Below, piece by piece: positions 24,463-33,111 of a stretch of DNA of 64,000 bases. Source of the DNA: Rhodococcus sp040643435. GTDB taxonomy: Bacteria; Actinomycetota; Actinomycetes; Mycobacteriales; Mycobacteriaceae. The notes beneath the pieces were generated by a model. The model saw nothing but the letters and a program-made list of their open reading frames with translations. It was not told the DNA's origin and searched no databases. Numbering within the stretch: position 1 is the first letter of the stretch; every line of letters starts with the position of its first letter. A program made the translations under genes and the position numbers. Where the stretch lies: NCBI RefSeq assembly GCF_040643435.1, contig NZ_JBEYUH010000008.1, positions 1 through 64,000 of the forward strand, read 5' to 3'.

Positions 24463-24765
24463 ATGCAGCTGACTCCCGCCGACACCGAGAAACTCCTTCT
24501 GGCCGTCGCCGGCATGGTGGCACGCGACCGGCGGGACCGCGGCGTCCGACTGAACTACCCCGAAGCCGTTGCCCTGTTGTCCACCTGGGTGATCGAACGA
24601 GCACGCGAAGGCGCCGACGTCGCCGACCTCATGATGAAGGGCCGCGAGGTCCTCGCCCGCGACGAGGTCATGGACGGCGTCGCCGAGATGCTGACCGACG
24701 TGCAGGTCGAGGCCACTTTCCCGGACGGACGCAAGCTGGTCACGATCCACCACCCGATTTCCTGA
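24463..24765 (+). CDS. ureA: Urease subunit gamma
   Basis: A 100-residue gamma subunit of the cytoplasmic nickel urease, which hydrolyses urea to ammonia and carbamate. The sequence MQLTPADTEKLLLAVAGMVARDR and later LNYPEAVALLSTWVIERAREG, with the terminal VTIHHPI, are standard UreA. It opens the ureABCFGD operon, followed 14 bp later by ureB. No regulatory site could be fixed in the 112 bp upstream, although nitrogen control would be expected. Confidence 0.97.
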   Translation: MQLTPADTEKLLLAVAGMVARDRRDRGVRLNYPEAVALLSTWVIERAREGADVADLMMKGREVLARDEVMDGVAEMLTDVQVEATFPDGRKLVTIHHPIS

Positions 24766-24779
24766 AAGGGAGCTCCGAC

Positions 24780-25109
24780 ATGGCATCCGGATCGATTTCG
24801 GGACCCGGAGCGATTCGCGTCGCCGAGGGCTCCCTCACCCTCAACGCGGACCGCTCCGACGACGAGCGCATCACCCTCGTCTTCCTCAACACCGGTGATC
24901 GCCCCATCCAGATCGGCTCACACATCCACCTTCCGGACGCGAATGCGGCCCTCGAGTTCGACCGCGAACGCGCGCAGGGCTTCCGCCTGGACATCCCGTC
25001 GGGGACCTCGCAGCGCTTCGAACCCGGCAGCAGCCGCGAGCTCGGCGCCGTCGCCCTGCGCGGGCGACGCGTCGTCCCCGGCATCCAGGTGCGGAAGCAG
25101 GAGGACTGA
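24780..25109 (+). CDS. ureB: Urease subunit beta
   Basis: A 109-residue beta subunit. GAIRVAEGSLTLNADR, VLNTGDRPIQIGSHIHL-type strands (here FLNTGDRPIQIGSHIHLPDANAAL), FDRERAQGFRLDIPSGTSQRFEPG and GRRVVPGIQ are characteristic. The ATG at 24780 has AAAGGGAG upstream. A separate ureA and ureB, rather than a fusion, is normal for Actinobacteria. ureC begins 4 bp after its stop. Confidence 0.97.
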   Translation: MASGSISGPGAIRVAEGSLTLNADRSDDERITLVFLNTGDRPIQIGSHIHLPDANAALEFDRERAQGFRLDIPSGTSQRFEPGSSRELGAVALRGRRVVPGIQVRKQED

Positions 25110-25113
25110 GAAC

Positions 25114-26814
25114 GTGGAGATCACACGCGCCGAGTACGCGGCACTGTACGGACCGACGGTCGGCGACCAGCTACGCCTGGGCGACACCGACCTGTGGATC
25201 CAGATCGAGGAAGATCTCACTTTCGGCGGTGAGGAAGCCGTCTTCGGTGGCGGCAAGTCCATCCGCGAATCGATGGCCCAAGGCGTGACGACCCGGGCCG
25301 AGGGTGCTCCCGACACCGTCATCACGAACGTGATCGTGCTGGACTGGTCTGGCATCGTACGCGCCGACGTCGGAATCCGCGACGGCCGCATCGTCGCCCT
25401 CGGTCGCGCCGGCAACCCCGACATCGCCGACGGCGTGCACCCGAAGCTGCAGATCGGCCCGTCCACCGACGTCATCTCCGGTGAAGGTCGCATCCTCACC
25501 GCGGGCGCCTTCGACTCGCACGTGCACCTGCTGTCGCCGTCGCAGATCGTCGAGGCACTCGCCACCGGCATCACCACGATTGCCGGAGGCGGGACCGGTC
25601 CGTCCGAAGGCTCGAAGGCCACCACCGTCACACCGGGTCCGTGGCATCTGATGCAGATGCATCGCGCGCTCGACATGCTGCCGGTGAACGTGCTGTTGCT
25701 CGGTAAGGGCAACACCGTCTCCGCCGAGGGGTTGCGCGAGCAGGCCCTCGCCGGTGCCGCCGGGTACAAGGTGCACGAGGACTGGGGATCCACGCCGGCC
25801 GCCATCGATGCGGCGTTGCGCGCGGCCGACGAGCACGGACTGCAGGTCGCGCTGCACTCGGACTCGCTCAACGAGGCAGGCTTCGTGGAGAGCACGCTCG
25901 CCGCGATCGGTGGTCGCTCGATCCACGCCTTCCACGTCGAAGGTGCCGGTGGTGGACACGCCCCGGACATCCTGAGCATCGCCGGATTGCCGCACATCAT
26001 CCCGGGCTCGACCAACCCGACATTGCCGCACACGGTCAACACCGTCGACGAGCACCTCGACATGCTGATGGTCTGCCACCACCTCAACCCGGCCGTGCCG
26101 GAGGACCTTGCGTTCGCCGAGTCCCGGATCCGGGCCACCACCATCGCGGCCGAGGACATCCTGCACGACATGGGCGCCCTGTCGATCACCTCGTCCGACG
26201 CCCAGGCGATGGGACGCATCGGTGAGGTCATCACCCGCACCTGGCAGGTCGCGCACGTGATGAAGAACCGGCGCGGCAGCCTCGACGGCGGCATGCCCGC
26301 CGACAACGAACGGGCCCGTCGCTACGTCGCGAAGTACACGATCAACCCCGCGATCGCGCACGGCGTCGACCACGAACTCGGTTCGATCGAGGTGGGCAAG
26401 CTCGCCGACCTCGTGCTGTGGGATCCGAAGTTCTTCGGCATCCGGCCGTCGCTGGTCATCAAGGGCGGATCGATCGCCTGGGCCGCGCTCGGCGACCCCA
26501 ACGCGTCGATCCCGACTCCGCAGCCCGTGCTGCAGCGACCCGCTTTCGGCGATGTGCTCGCTCCGCACACGTCGGTGTCGTTCGTCTCCCCCGCCGCCCT
26601 CGACGACGGCCTGGAAGACCGGCTCGGGTTGCGTCGCACGCTGCTGCCGTTGCGGCCGACCCGGCACATCGGCAAGGCCGACATGAAGCAGAACGACGTG
26701 TTGCCGCGCATCGAGATCCGCGCCGACACCTTCGACATCGACATCGACGGCGAGCGGGTCGTTCCGGCTCCGGCCACCGAACTGCCGCTCGCGCAGCTGT
26801 ATTCGATGTTCTGA
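25114..26814 (+). CDS. ureC: Urease subunit alpha (catalytic)
   Basis: A 566-residue catalytic subunit. Nickel ligands are readable: His136 and His138 (DSHVHLLSP), the carbamylated Lys219 (GYKVHEDWGS), His248 and His274 (HAFHVEGAGGGHAPDI) and Asp362 (SSDAQAMGR). The flap cysteine is Cys321 in MVCHHLNPAVPEDLAFAESRIR. The GTG at 25114 (VEITRAEYAALYGPTVGD) matches the family start. Relative to many ureases the motif HTYHTEG reads HAFHVEG, an actinobacterial variation. Its TGA overlaps the ureF ATG by one base. Confidence 0.98.
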   Translation: MEITRAEYAALYGPTVGDQLRLGDTDLWIQIEEDLTFGGEEAVFGGGKSIRESMAQGVTTRAEGAPDTVITNVIVLDWSGIVRADVGIRDGRIVALGRAGNPDIADGVHPKLQIGPSTDVISGEGRILTAGAFDSHVHLLSPSQIVEALATGITTIAGGGTGPSEGSKATTVTPGPWHLMQMHRALDMLPVNVLLLGKGNTVSAEGLREQALAGAAGYKVHEDWGSTPAAIDAALRAADEHGLQVALHSDSLNEAGFVESTLAAIGGRSIHAFHVEGAGGGHAPDILSIAGLPHIIPGSTNPTLPHTVNTVDEHLDMLMVCHHLNPAVPEDLAFAESRIRATTIAAEDILHDMGALSITSSDAQAMGRIGEVITRTWQVAHVMKNRRGSLDGGMPADNERARRYVAKYTINPAIAHGVDHELGSIEVGKLADLVLWDPKFFGIRPSLVIKGGSIAWAALGDPNASIPTPQPVLQRPAFGDVLAPHTSVSFVSPAALDDGLEDRLGLRRTLLPLRPTRHIGKADMKQNDVLPRIEIRADTFDIDIDGERVVPAPATELPLAQLYSMF

Positions 26815-27509
26815 TGCTGCCCGACACTCTCTCTCCCACCACGGTGCTGCTCCTCCTCGCGGACGGACGCGCGCCGGTCGGCGGGAACGTCAACTCGGGC
26901 GGGCTCGAACCCGCGCTCCAGGGTGGGATGTCGCCGACCGAGGTGCGTCGCTTCCTCGTCGCGCGGTTGCGCACCTCGGCGGCGGTCGAGGCCGGTGTCG
27001 CCGTGGTGGCCCGGCACGCGGTGGTCTCCGATGCCGGAGCCATCCTGGCGCTACGGATCGACGAGATCGACGACCACTGGGCGGCGCGCACACCGGGCCC
27101 GGCCCAGCGCGACGCGTCCCGGCTGCTGGCCCGCGGCTATCTGCGGCTGGCCCGGAACCTGTGGCCCTCGCCCGTTCTCGACGATCTCGGTGCCCGGACC
27201 CCGCGACCGTCGCGGGGACTGGTCGTCGGGGCCATCGCGGCGCTCGCGCGCATCCCGGCGATCGATACCGCACGACTGGTGCTGTACGAGGAGGCGCAGG
27301 CGATCGTCGCGGCTTTCCTCAAACTGCACCCCACAGACCCGGCCACCGGTTCGAGATGGGCGCTCGAGGCCTGCGCCCATCTGGAACCGCTCATCGCCGA
27401 GCTGTCCGCCCTCACCGATCCGGCGGACATCCTGGCAACCGGTGGTCCCCAGACCGAACTGTGGGCCGAAGCCCATGCATCCGCTCCAGAAAGGCTGTTC
27501 CGTGCCTGA
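26814..27509 (+). CDS. ureF: Urease accessory protein UreF
   Basis: A 231-residue all-helical accessory protein that with UreD and UreG forms the apo-urease activation complex. It has the typical actinobacterial UreF opening LLLLADGRAPVGGNVNSGGLEPAL (the S-G-G-x-E variant) and LLPLADPRLPVGGHAHS-like spacing. The ATG at 26814 shares its A with the ureC stop codon. Its end overlaps ureG by 8 bp. Confidence 0.92.
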   Translation: MLPDTLSPTTVLLLLADGRAPVGGNVNSGGLEPALQGGMSPTEVRRFLVARLRTSAAVEAGVAVVARHAVVSDAGAILALRIDEIDDHWAARTPGPAQRDASRLLARGYLRLARNLWPSPVLDDLGARTPRPSRGLVVGAIAALARIPAIDTARLVLYEEAQAIVAAFLKLHPTDPATGSRWALEACAHLEPLIAELSALTDPADILATGGPQTELWAEAHASAPERLFRA

Positions 27510-28251
27510 ACACACCACCACCCGTTCGCTCCGTCTCGGCGTCGCCGGTCCCGTCGGCACGGGCAAGAGCTCGCTGATCGCGACCATCTGCCGCACCCTC
27601 GCGTCCGAACTGCAGCTCGGCGTGATCACCAACGACATCTACACCGACGAGGATGCCCGCTTCCTCCGTTCGGCCGGTGTGCTCGACCCCGAGCGCATCC
27701 GCGCGGTGGAGACCGGGGCATGCCCGCACACCGCGATCCGCGACGACGTGACCATGAACCTGCTGGCCGTCGAGGATCTCGAACGCGACTTCGCGCCGCT
27801 CGATGTCGTGTTGGTGGAGAGCGGCGGCGACAACCTGACCGCGACCTTCTCCCCCGCGCTCGTCGACGCACAGATCTTCGTTCTCGATGTCGCCGGCGGT
27901 GGCGACGTCGCCCGCAAGGGCGGTCCCGGCATCAGCCGCGCCGACCTGCTCGTGGTGAACAAGACCGATCTCTCTCCCTACGTGGGTGTCGACGTGCCGC
28001 AGATGGTCGCCGATGCCGAAAAGGCCCGCGAGGGTGGACCGGTGCTGGCGCTGTCGCGGACCGACGCCGCATCCGTGCAGGCGCTCGGCGACTGGGTGCG
28101 CGAGATGCTGACAGCTCACCGCGCCGGCTCGCACACCCCTGTCGATCCCGGTCCGATGGCTCCGCACTTCCACGCCGACGAGGACGACGACCACGGTCAC
28201 GGCCATGGGCACGGCCACGGCCACGGCCACGCCGCACACACGCACGACTGA
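27502..28251 (+). CDS. ureG: Urease accessory GTPase UreG with His-rich C-terminal tail
   Basis: A 249-residue SIMIBI GTPase that delivers nickel. The P-loop is GPVGTGKSSL, followed by GVITNDIYTDEDA, the nickel site TGACPHTAIRDD (Cys-Pro-His), the switch LVESGGDNL, and the base motif VVNKTDLSPYVG. The GTG at 27502, with AGAAAGG before it, is preferred over ATG 27475. The last about 25 residues, rich in alternating His-Gly (HADEDDDHGHGHG and on), form a metal-binding tail. UreG His-tracts are usually N-terminal or supplied by UreE; no ureE is present here, so the tail may store nickel (inference). Confidence 0.96.
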   Translation: MPEHTTTRSLRLGVAGPVGTGKSSLIATICRTLASELQLGVITNDIYTDEDARFLRSAGVLDPERIRAVETGACPHTAIRDDVTMNLLAVEDLERDFAPLDVVLVESGGDNLTATFSPALVDAQIFVLDVAGGGDVARKGGPGISRADLLVVNKTDLSPYVGVDVPQMVADAEKAREGGPVLALSRTDAASVQALGDWVREMLTAHRAGSHTPVDPGPMAPHFHADEDDDHGHGHGHGHGHGHAAHTHD

Positions 28252-28253
28252 TC

Positions 28254-28985
28254 ATGTCCCGCACCACGATCCGCATCGATCACGCACCGATCCGAGCGCG
28301 ACTGACCCTGCGGCCGGGCATGCTCGTCCCCCGCACAGTCGAGGTCGGGCCGGACCGAGCGCGGGTCGCCCTTGTCGCCGCGGGCGCATTGTTGCTCGGT
28401 GGTGATTCGGTGACGGTCGATGTGCACGTCGACGCGGGGTGCACGCTCGAATTGCAGGACATCGGCGGCACCGTCGCCTACGACGCCGACAACCGGCTGT
28501 CCCGGTGGGACGTGCGGATCACGGTTGCCGAGGGCGGCGCCCTCGTCTGGGACACCTTCCCGTTCGTGATCGCCACCGGCGCCCGTGTGCACCGCGACAC
28601 CCGGATCGAACTCGCCTCCGATGCCGCCGCGAGCATGCGGGAGACCCTCGTCCTCGGACGCCACGGAGAAACCGGGGGTGCGATCCGCAGCCGGACATCG
28701 GTCACCGTCGATCGTCGTCCGCTCTTCGTCGAGGAGTTGTACGCGCACGGCGCGTTCCCCGAACCCGGGATCCTCGGCTCCGCTCGGGTGCACGACGTCA
28801 TCGCGACCTATGGGCGACGCGCCGAGGGCGACGGCGTGGTCCAGCTCGAAGGGCCCGGCAGCCTGCTGCGGTTCCTCGGCGCCGCCGCCCACTCCTCGCC
28901 GCTCGAGTCGACCTGGCGATCCTGGCGCTCCACACACGTTCATCCGTCCACCCTCGAAGGGAGTCTCACCCATGCACGTCCCTGA
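28254..28985 (+). CDS. ureD: Urease accessory protein UreD
   Basis: A 243-residue accessory scaffold that holds UreF and UreG against apo-urease. UreD (UreH) signatures are weak, but AGALLLGGDSVTVDVHVDAGCTLELQDIGGTVAYD and HVHPSTLEG (end) fit the family. The ATG at 28254 starts 2 bp after ureG. It overlaps the start of the nickel/cobalt transporter gene by 14 bp, joining metal uptake to the urease operon. Confidence 0.88.
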   Translation: MSRTTIRIDHAPIRARLTLRPGMLVPRTVEVGPDRARVALVAAGALLLGGDSVTVDVHVDAGCTLELQDIGGTVAYDADNRLSRWDVRITVAEGGALVWDTFPFVIATGARVHRDTRIELASDAAASMRETLVLGRHGETGGAIRSRTSVTVDRRPLFVEELYAHGAFPEPGILGSARVHDVIATYGRRAEGDGVVQLEGPGSLLRFLGAAAHSSPLESTWRSWRSTHVHPSTLEGSLTHARP

Positions 28986-29907
28986 CCATTTCCTCCCCAT
29001 GAGCGCCACCGCGCCCGCTGCGGCGATCGCCACCGGTGCGGTCGTGCTCGCCGCCACCGCCGGACGCCCGCGCATCACCACCCGAGACACCCTTCTGGGC
29101 GGCACGACCGCAGCGATGATCTTCGGCGCCCAGATGGTCAACTACCCCATCGCCAGTGGCGTCAGCGGCCACCTCATCGGCGGCGCGCTCGCGACCGCGC
29201 TCATCGGGCCCCGACTCGCGCTTCTCGCGATGACCGCCGTGGTCGGTGTACAGGCATTGCTGTTCGGGGACGGCGGGGTCAACGCCCTCGGTGTGAACGT
29301 GCTGCTGCTGGCGGTACTGCCCGTCCTCGTCACTGCCACAGTCCGCACCGGTGCCGAGCGGCTCGGCCTCGGGAAGCTGACGCGGACCACCGCTGCCGTC
29401 GGCGCCGGTCTGTCCGTGCCGGTGAGTGCCGCGATTCTCGGCGCCGCATACTCGGCGACCGCCGGTACCGGCGCCGCAGCAGCATTCATCGGCGATCTGA
29501 CCGCGGTCCACCTGGCCATCGGCCTCGGTGAAGCTCTCATCACCGCCGCTGTGCTGAGCGTCGTGATGGCGTTCGCACCCGGGATCGCGGCGTGGGACGC
29601 GCGATCCTCCGTGACCCCCGTTGCCGTCCGGCGGGGGCTCGCGGCGATCGGTGGCCTGGGCGTGGTCAGTGCCTGTGCGCTGGCTCTCGTCGCATCCGGC
29701 AGCCCGGACGGTCTCGAGCACATCGTCGGCGCCTACTCGTTGCCGGTCGGTGACGCCGCCTTCGCCGGTCTTCCCGGCCTCGCCGACTACGGCACGCTCA
29801 GCGGCACCGAATTCCTCGCGGCACTGACCGGGCTTGCCGTGACCGCGGTGCTCGGTGCTGCTCTCGCCGCGATGGGCCGTCGCACGCCGGTCCGCCAGGG
29901 CGCGTAA
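28972..29907 (+). CDS. Ni/Co ECF transporter S component (CbiM/NikM with PDGLE domain)
   Basis: A 311-residue membrane protein. The N-terminus MHVPDHFLPMS is the metal-coordinating start of CbiM/NikM, where His2 and the free N-terminus bind Ni2+ or Co2+, so the ATG at 28972 is certain. About six to seven helices follow, and the C-terminal part contains ASGSPDGLEHIVG, the PDGLE/CbiN-type module. Placed directly after ureD with an overlap, it should supply nickel to urease. No ATPase (NikO) or T component (NikQ) follows; the next gene is on the other strand. It may use a shared energy module or work alone, as some CbiMN do weakly. Confidence 0.9.
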   Translation: MHVPDHFLPMSATAPAAAIATGAVVLAATAGRPRITTRDTLLGGTTAAMIFGAQMVNYPIASGVSGHLIGGALATALIGPRLALLAMTAVVGVQALLFGDGGVNALGVNVLLLAVLPVLVTATVRTGAERLGLGKLTRTTAAVGAGLSVPVSAAILGAAYSATAGTGAAAAFIGDLTAVHLAIGLGEALITAAVLSVVMAFAPGIAAWDARSSVTPVAVRRGLAAIGGLGVVSACALALVASGSPDGLEHIVGAYSLPVGDAAFAGLPGLADYGTLSGTEFLAALTGLAVTAVLGAALAAMGRRTPVRQGA

Positions 29908-29993
29908 CAGTCATCTCGGAATCCTGGTCGAACGGTGTGGTCACTGACGTGGCCGCACCGTTCTGCGTTCTGCGACCGACGCACTTGCCGAGG

Positions 29994-30266
29994 TCAGGCC
30001 TCCTCCAGCGCTTCGCCGATCCCCTGGAGAATGCGATGATGGTGCACCTCGGCCAGGAGATGACCCGTAGTGATGGCAACCGCCACCGGCCACTCGAGCA
30101 GTTCCAGCGCCACCAAGGCGCCGATGCCTGCCAGGTAGGCGAGTTGCTCGGGTGGCGGGAGGCTGAGGCGCCCTACGCCGGGCAATTCCACCACGAGGTG
30201 CTCGGCCTCGCGTAGTCGTTCGAGGGCGGGCCGATGCTCTGTCACCGCCGGCATCGTGGCAACCAT
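29994..30266 (-). CDS. Conserved small protein of unknown function
   Basis: A 90-residue protein. The central stretch LPGVGRLSLPPPEQLAYLAGIGALVALELLEWPVAVAITTGHLLAE looks like one or two amphipathic or membrane helices between a helical N-terminus and the end LQGIGEALEEA. Similar short proteins occur in mycobacteria and rhodococci, sometimes in dormancy regions (recollection, not verified). The upstream region has TTCAGGGAC (reverse strand, 30305-30313), a half-site resembling the DosR box, 39 bp before the start. Function unknown. Confidence 0.65.
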   Translation of the reverse strand: MVATMPAVTEHRPALERLREAEHLVVELPGVGRLSLPPPEQLAYLAGIGALVALELLEWPVAVAITTGHLLAEVHHHRILQGIGEALEEA

Positions 30267-30374
30267 GGTTTTCCCTCTCGCTGCCGAACTTGCAGATGAG
30301 GAGTGTCCCTGAACCGGTCTCTCCGGATGGTCATCCGGTGAGGAGTCCGCTGACGACCTGACAAGTCGGCTCGT

Positions 30375-30410
30375 CCGTTGGGTCTACAGAATCGACGGTA
30401 GACCCGACGG
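30375..30410. terminator. Inverted repeat downstream of the ABC exporter operon
   Basis: GGGTCTAC (30380-30387) and GTAGACCC (30398-30405) are perfect reverse complements around 10 nt, and CCGT/ACGG extends the stem with one mismatch. It lies 66 bp after the exporter permease stop on the minus strand. It is most likely a terminator, though an operator for the small gene at 29994 is possible. Confidence 0.5.
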
Positions 30411-30475
30411 CCGTGCCCGGAAAGGGACTCGGTTCTGTGAGTCCACTGTGCCGGGTCGAGAGCGGTTCGCGTTTG

Positions 30476-32128
30476 TCATCGGAGGACGAGGTCGCGACGG
30501 CGCATCGCGGACACCCCCGCCGCAGCGGTCACCACGGCGAGAGCCGACAGCACAGCGAGTGGCATGACGAGGAACCGCTCCGCCGGCATCGAGGGCACGT
30601 GAGTGAAGGGCGACAGGTCGAGCACGAATTGTGGAAGATCGAGCACCACCCCGAGTTGCCCGATTAGCACCCAGACCGCAAAGAGCCCCCACGCGACGGC
30701 GGCGCCGTGCCCCGGTATCACCCCCACGCACAACACGGCCGCGGCCGCGACGAACGAGATCGCCGGCACGTACACCAGCGCTGCGGGAAGCAGATCGGCC
30801 AGCGGCCCGGTGAGATCGTCGATCGCCGCGCCATATGTCACTGCCACCACGAGACCGACGAGGAACTGCAGGATCAGCACCCCGATCAGCACGACTGCGA
30901 AATGGGCGAGCACCCAGGGCACCCGTCCCAGCCCGGTGGTCAATACCGACTCGACTCGTCCGGAGGTCTCCTCACTGTGCAACCGCAGAACAGACTGCAC
31001 CGCATATCCACTCGTGAACAATGCCATCATGAGGAAGGTCATGGCGAAGTAACCGTCGGTCAGCGCCTCTGCCCCGCCCCCGAGCTGCTCGACGAGGTCG
31101 GCGACTCCGCCGCCCTCGTCGAGGAAGTTGTCCATTTCATCGGCCACGCTGCCGTACGTGGCAGCCAGGATCACGAGACCGACCGCCCACCACAGCAGCG
31201 TCGTTCGCTGCAGTCGCCACGCGAGACCGAACGCGGTCGGCAACCGATCCGCCGCACGGGCAGGACCCGGACGCGGCTGCACCAACCCGGCACCGAAATC
31301 CCGACGCTCCGTCAAGCCGTACGCGACTGCGATCATCACGATCACGAACAATGCGAACAGCTGCAGAACCCACCACGCGTTCACGTCGAAGGGACGGATC
31401 TGCTGAGCCCACCCGATCGGTGACAACCACGACAACCACATGCTTGTGACGCGGACACCGGACGGATCGACCGTGCCGGCGCTGTCACCGATCGCCCGCA
31501 GCAGAAATGCTGCGCCCAGGGCGGCACCGGCCAGCCCGTTCGCCGCGCGGGCACCTTCTGCGATCTGGGCGGTCACGGCTGCGACAGCCGCGAAGGAGAT
31601 GCCTGCTGCGCCGGCCGCGAGACCGAGTGCCAGAGATCCGGCGGGAGGCAGACCGTAAGCGACGGACACGACCGCCAGCAGGACCACCAACACCAGATTC
31701 GCGCCTACGGCAACAGCCAACCCGGCCGTGAGCATCGCACGACGACCGACGACGTTCGCGCCCACGAGTTCCGCGCGGCCGGTCTCCTCGTTCTGCCGCG
31801 TATGCCGCACCACCGCCAGCGTGCTCATCAGCCCGGCGGCAAGCGCCACGAACAACAGTGTCTGGGCGGTGACGACCGCACCGAGGGTGTCCCCCGAGAC
31901 CAAGCCGTTGGTGGCGAGCACCACGGGCGAGACCGCGGAGCTCACCGCAAGCACATGCAGGTCGTTCTGGGTCGGATACAACCCCTCGATGCTCGAGACC
32001 GACACCGCGTAGACCACCGTGATCGCCGCCAGCCACACCGGCAGTTGCACTCGGTCACGGCGCACGGCAAGTCGGATCAGGTCTCCGGTACCGACGAACG
32101 AGCCAATCACAGTAGATCCGACTCTCAT
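30476..32128 (-). CDS. ABC-type drug/polyketide exporter, permease protein
   Basis: A 550-residue membrane protein with about 12 hydrophobic segments in two similar halves, as in actinobacterial 'tetronasin-type' ABC-2 exporters (Rv1217c group). It begins MRVGSTVIGSFVGTGDLIRLAVRRDRVQLPVWLAAI. The halves each contain a loop before the fifth helix. Its ATG overlaps the stop of the ATPase gene (ATGA at 32125-32128), so the two form one exporter. The exported substrate is unknown. No TetR repressor is adjacent. Confidence 0.85.
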   Translation of the reverse strand: MRVGSTVIGSFVGTGDLIRLAVRRDRVQLPVWLAAITVVYAVSVSSIEGLYPTQNDLHVLAVSSAVSPVVLATNGLVSGDTLGAVVTAQTLLFVALAAGLMSTLAVVRHTRQNEETGRAELVGANVVGRRAMLTAGLAVAVGANLVLVVLLAVVSVAYGLPPAGSLALGLAAGAAGISFAAVAAVTAQIAEGARAANGLAGAALGAAFLLRAIGDSAGTVDPSGVRVTSMWLSWLSPIGWAQQIRPFDVNAWWVLQLFALFVIVMIAVAYGLTERRDFGAGLVQPRPGPARAADRLPTAFGLAWRLQRTTLLWWAVGLVILAATYGSVADEMDNFLDEGGGVADLVEQLGGGAEALTDGYFAMTFLMMALFTSGYAVQSVLRLHSEETSGRVESVLTTGLGRVPWVLAHFAVVLIGVLILQFLVGLVVAVTYGAAIDDLTGPLADLLPAALVYVPAISFVAAAAVLCVGVIPGHGAAVAWGLFAVWVLIGQLGVVLDLPQFVLDLSPFTHVPSMPAERFLVMPLAVLSALAVVTAAAGVSAMRRRDLVLR

Positions 32129-33057
32129 CGAGGAACGGTGGACGTACCGGGTGCGTGGTGGTGCTCACCCGGCAGATCGTCCCCGTAGTGCCGCAGGAAC
32201 AATTCTTCGAGCGTGGGCGGAGCACTCGTCAGCGAAGTCAGGCCGAACGTGAGGAGTTCTCGCAGGACTCGCTCGAGGTGCTTGGTGTCGACTTCGAAAC
32301 GCACGTGGGATCCGTGCACGTCCAGATCGTGAACTCCCTCGAGGGTTTCCAGACCCACCGCAGGGCGAACGGTATCGGCGGTCACCGAGGTGCGGGTCAG
32401 ATGGCGCAGTTCGGTGAGCGTGCCCGACTCGACGGTACGACCGCGACGGATGATGGTGACCCTGTCGCACAGCGCTTCCACTTCCGCCAGGATGTGACTC
32501 GACAGCAGCACCGAGCAGCCTCGAGCAACCACATCGCGCACACAGTCGCGAAAGACCTCCTCCTTGAGGGGGTCGAGGCCGGAGGTGGGCTCGTCGAACA
32601 GGAACAGTTCCACGTCCGAGGCCAGGGCTGCCACGATGGCGACCTTCTGCCGGTTTCCCCGCGAATACGTCCGCACCTTCTTCGTCGGATCCAGTTCGAA
32701 TCGCTCGAGAAGATCGGCACGCCGTCTCTCGTCCAGGCCTCCGCGAAGGCCCGCCAGCAGGTCGATCGCCTCACCGCCGGTGAGATTGGGCCAGAGATTG
32801 ACGTCGCCCGGCACATAGGCGAGCCGCCGGTGCAGCGACACGGCCTCACGCCAGGGATCGCCACCGAGGAGTGATATCTCCCCCGAGTCGGCGCGGAGCA
32901 ACCCGAGAAGTACGCGGATGGTCGTGGACTTTCCAGCGCCGTTGGGTCCCAGAAAACCGTGCACTTCCCCGGGCCGGACCTCGAGATCGAGCTCGTCGAG
33001 CGCACGGGTGGACCCGAACGTCTTGACGAGCCGACTCACCGCCACTGCGGACGACAC
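32125..33057 (-). CDS. ABC-type drug/polyketide exporter, ATP-binding protein
   Basis: A 310-residue nucleotide-binding protein of the DrrA/CcmA type. Walker A is GPNGAGKSTTIRVLLG, the signature YSRGNRQKVAIVAALA, Walker B LFLFDEPTSGLDPL, and the H-loop LLSSHILAEVE. The C-terminal about 80 residues after the ABC core match the DrrA-type extension. It is the first gene of the exporter pair, with a start at 33057 only 54 bp from the acetyltransferase stop. Confidence 0.92.
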   Translation of the reverse strand: MSSAVAVSRLVKTFGSTRALDELDLEVRPGEVHGFLGPNGAGKSTTIRVLLGLLRADSGEISLLGGDPWREAVSLHRRLAYVPGDVNLWPNLTGGEAIDLLAGLRGGLDERRRADLLERFELDPTKKVRTYSRGNRQKVAIVAALASDVELFLFDEPTSGLDPLKEEVFRDCVRDVVARGCSVLLSSHILAEVEALCDRVTIIRRGRTVESGTLTELRHLTRTSVTADTVRPAVGLETLEGVHDLDVHGSHVRFEVDTKHLERVLRELLTFGLTSLTSAPPTLEELFLRHYGDDLPGEHHHAPGTSTVPR

Positions 33058-33111
33058 GGTGGACAGGCTACTCGCTTTCCTCTGTGCAAGTGACGCATTC
33101 GGTACTCCGAA

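Noticed and set aside
27475..27502. ATG at 27475 as ureG start
   Set aside because: It would deepen the overlap with ureF and lacks a ribosome site; GTG 27502 has AGAAAGG at the right distance and matches the UreG N-terminus.
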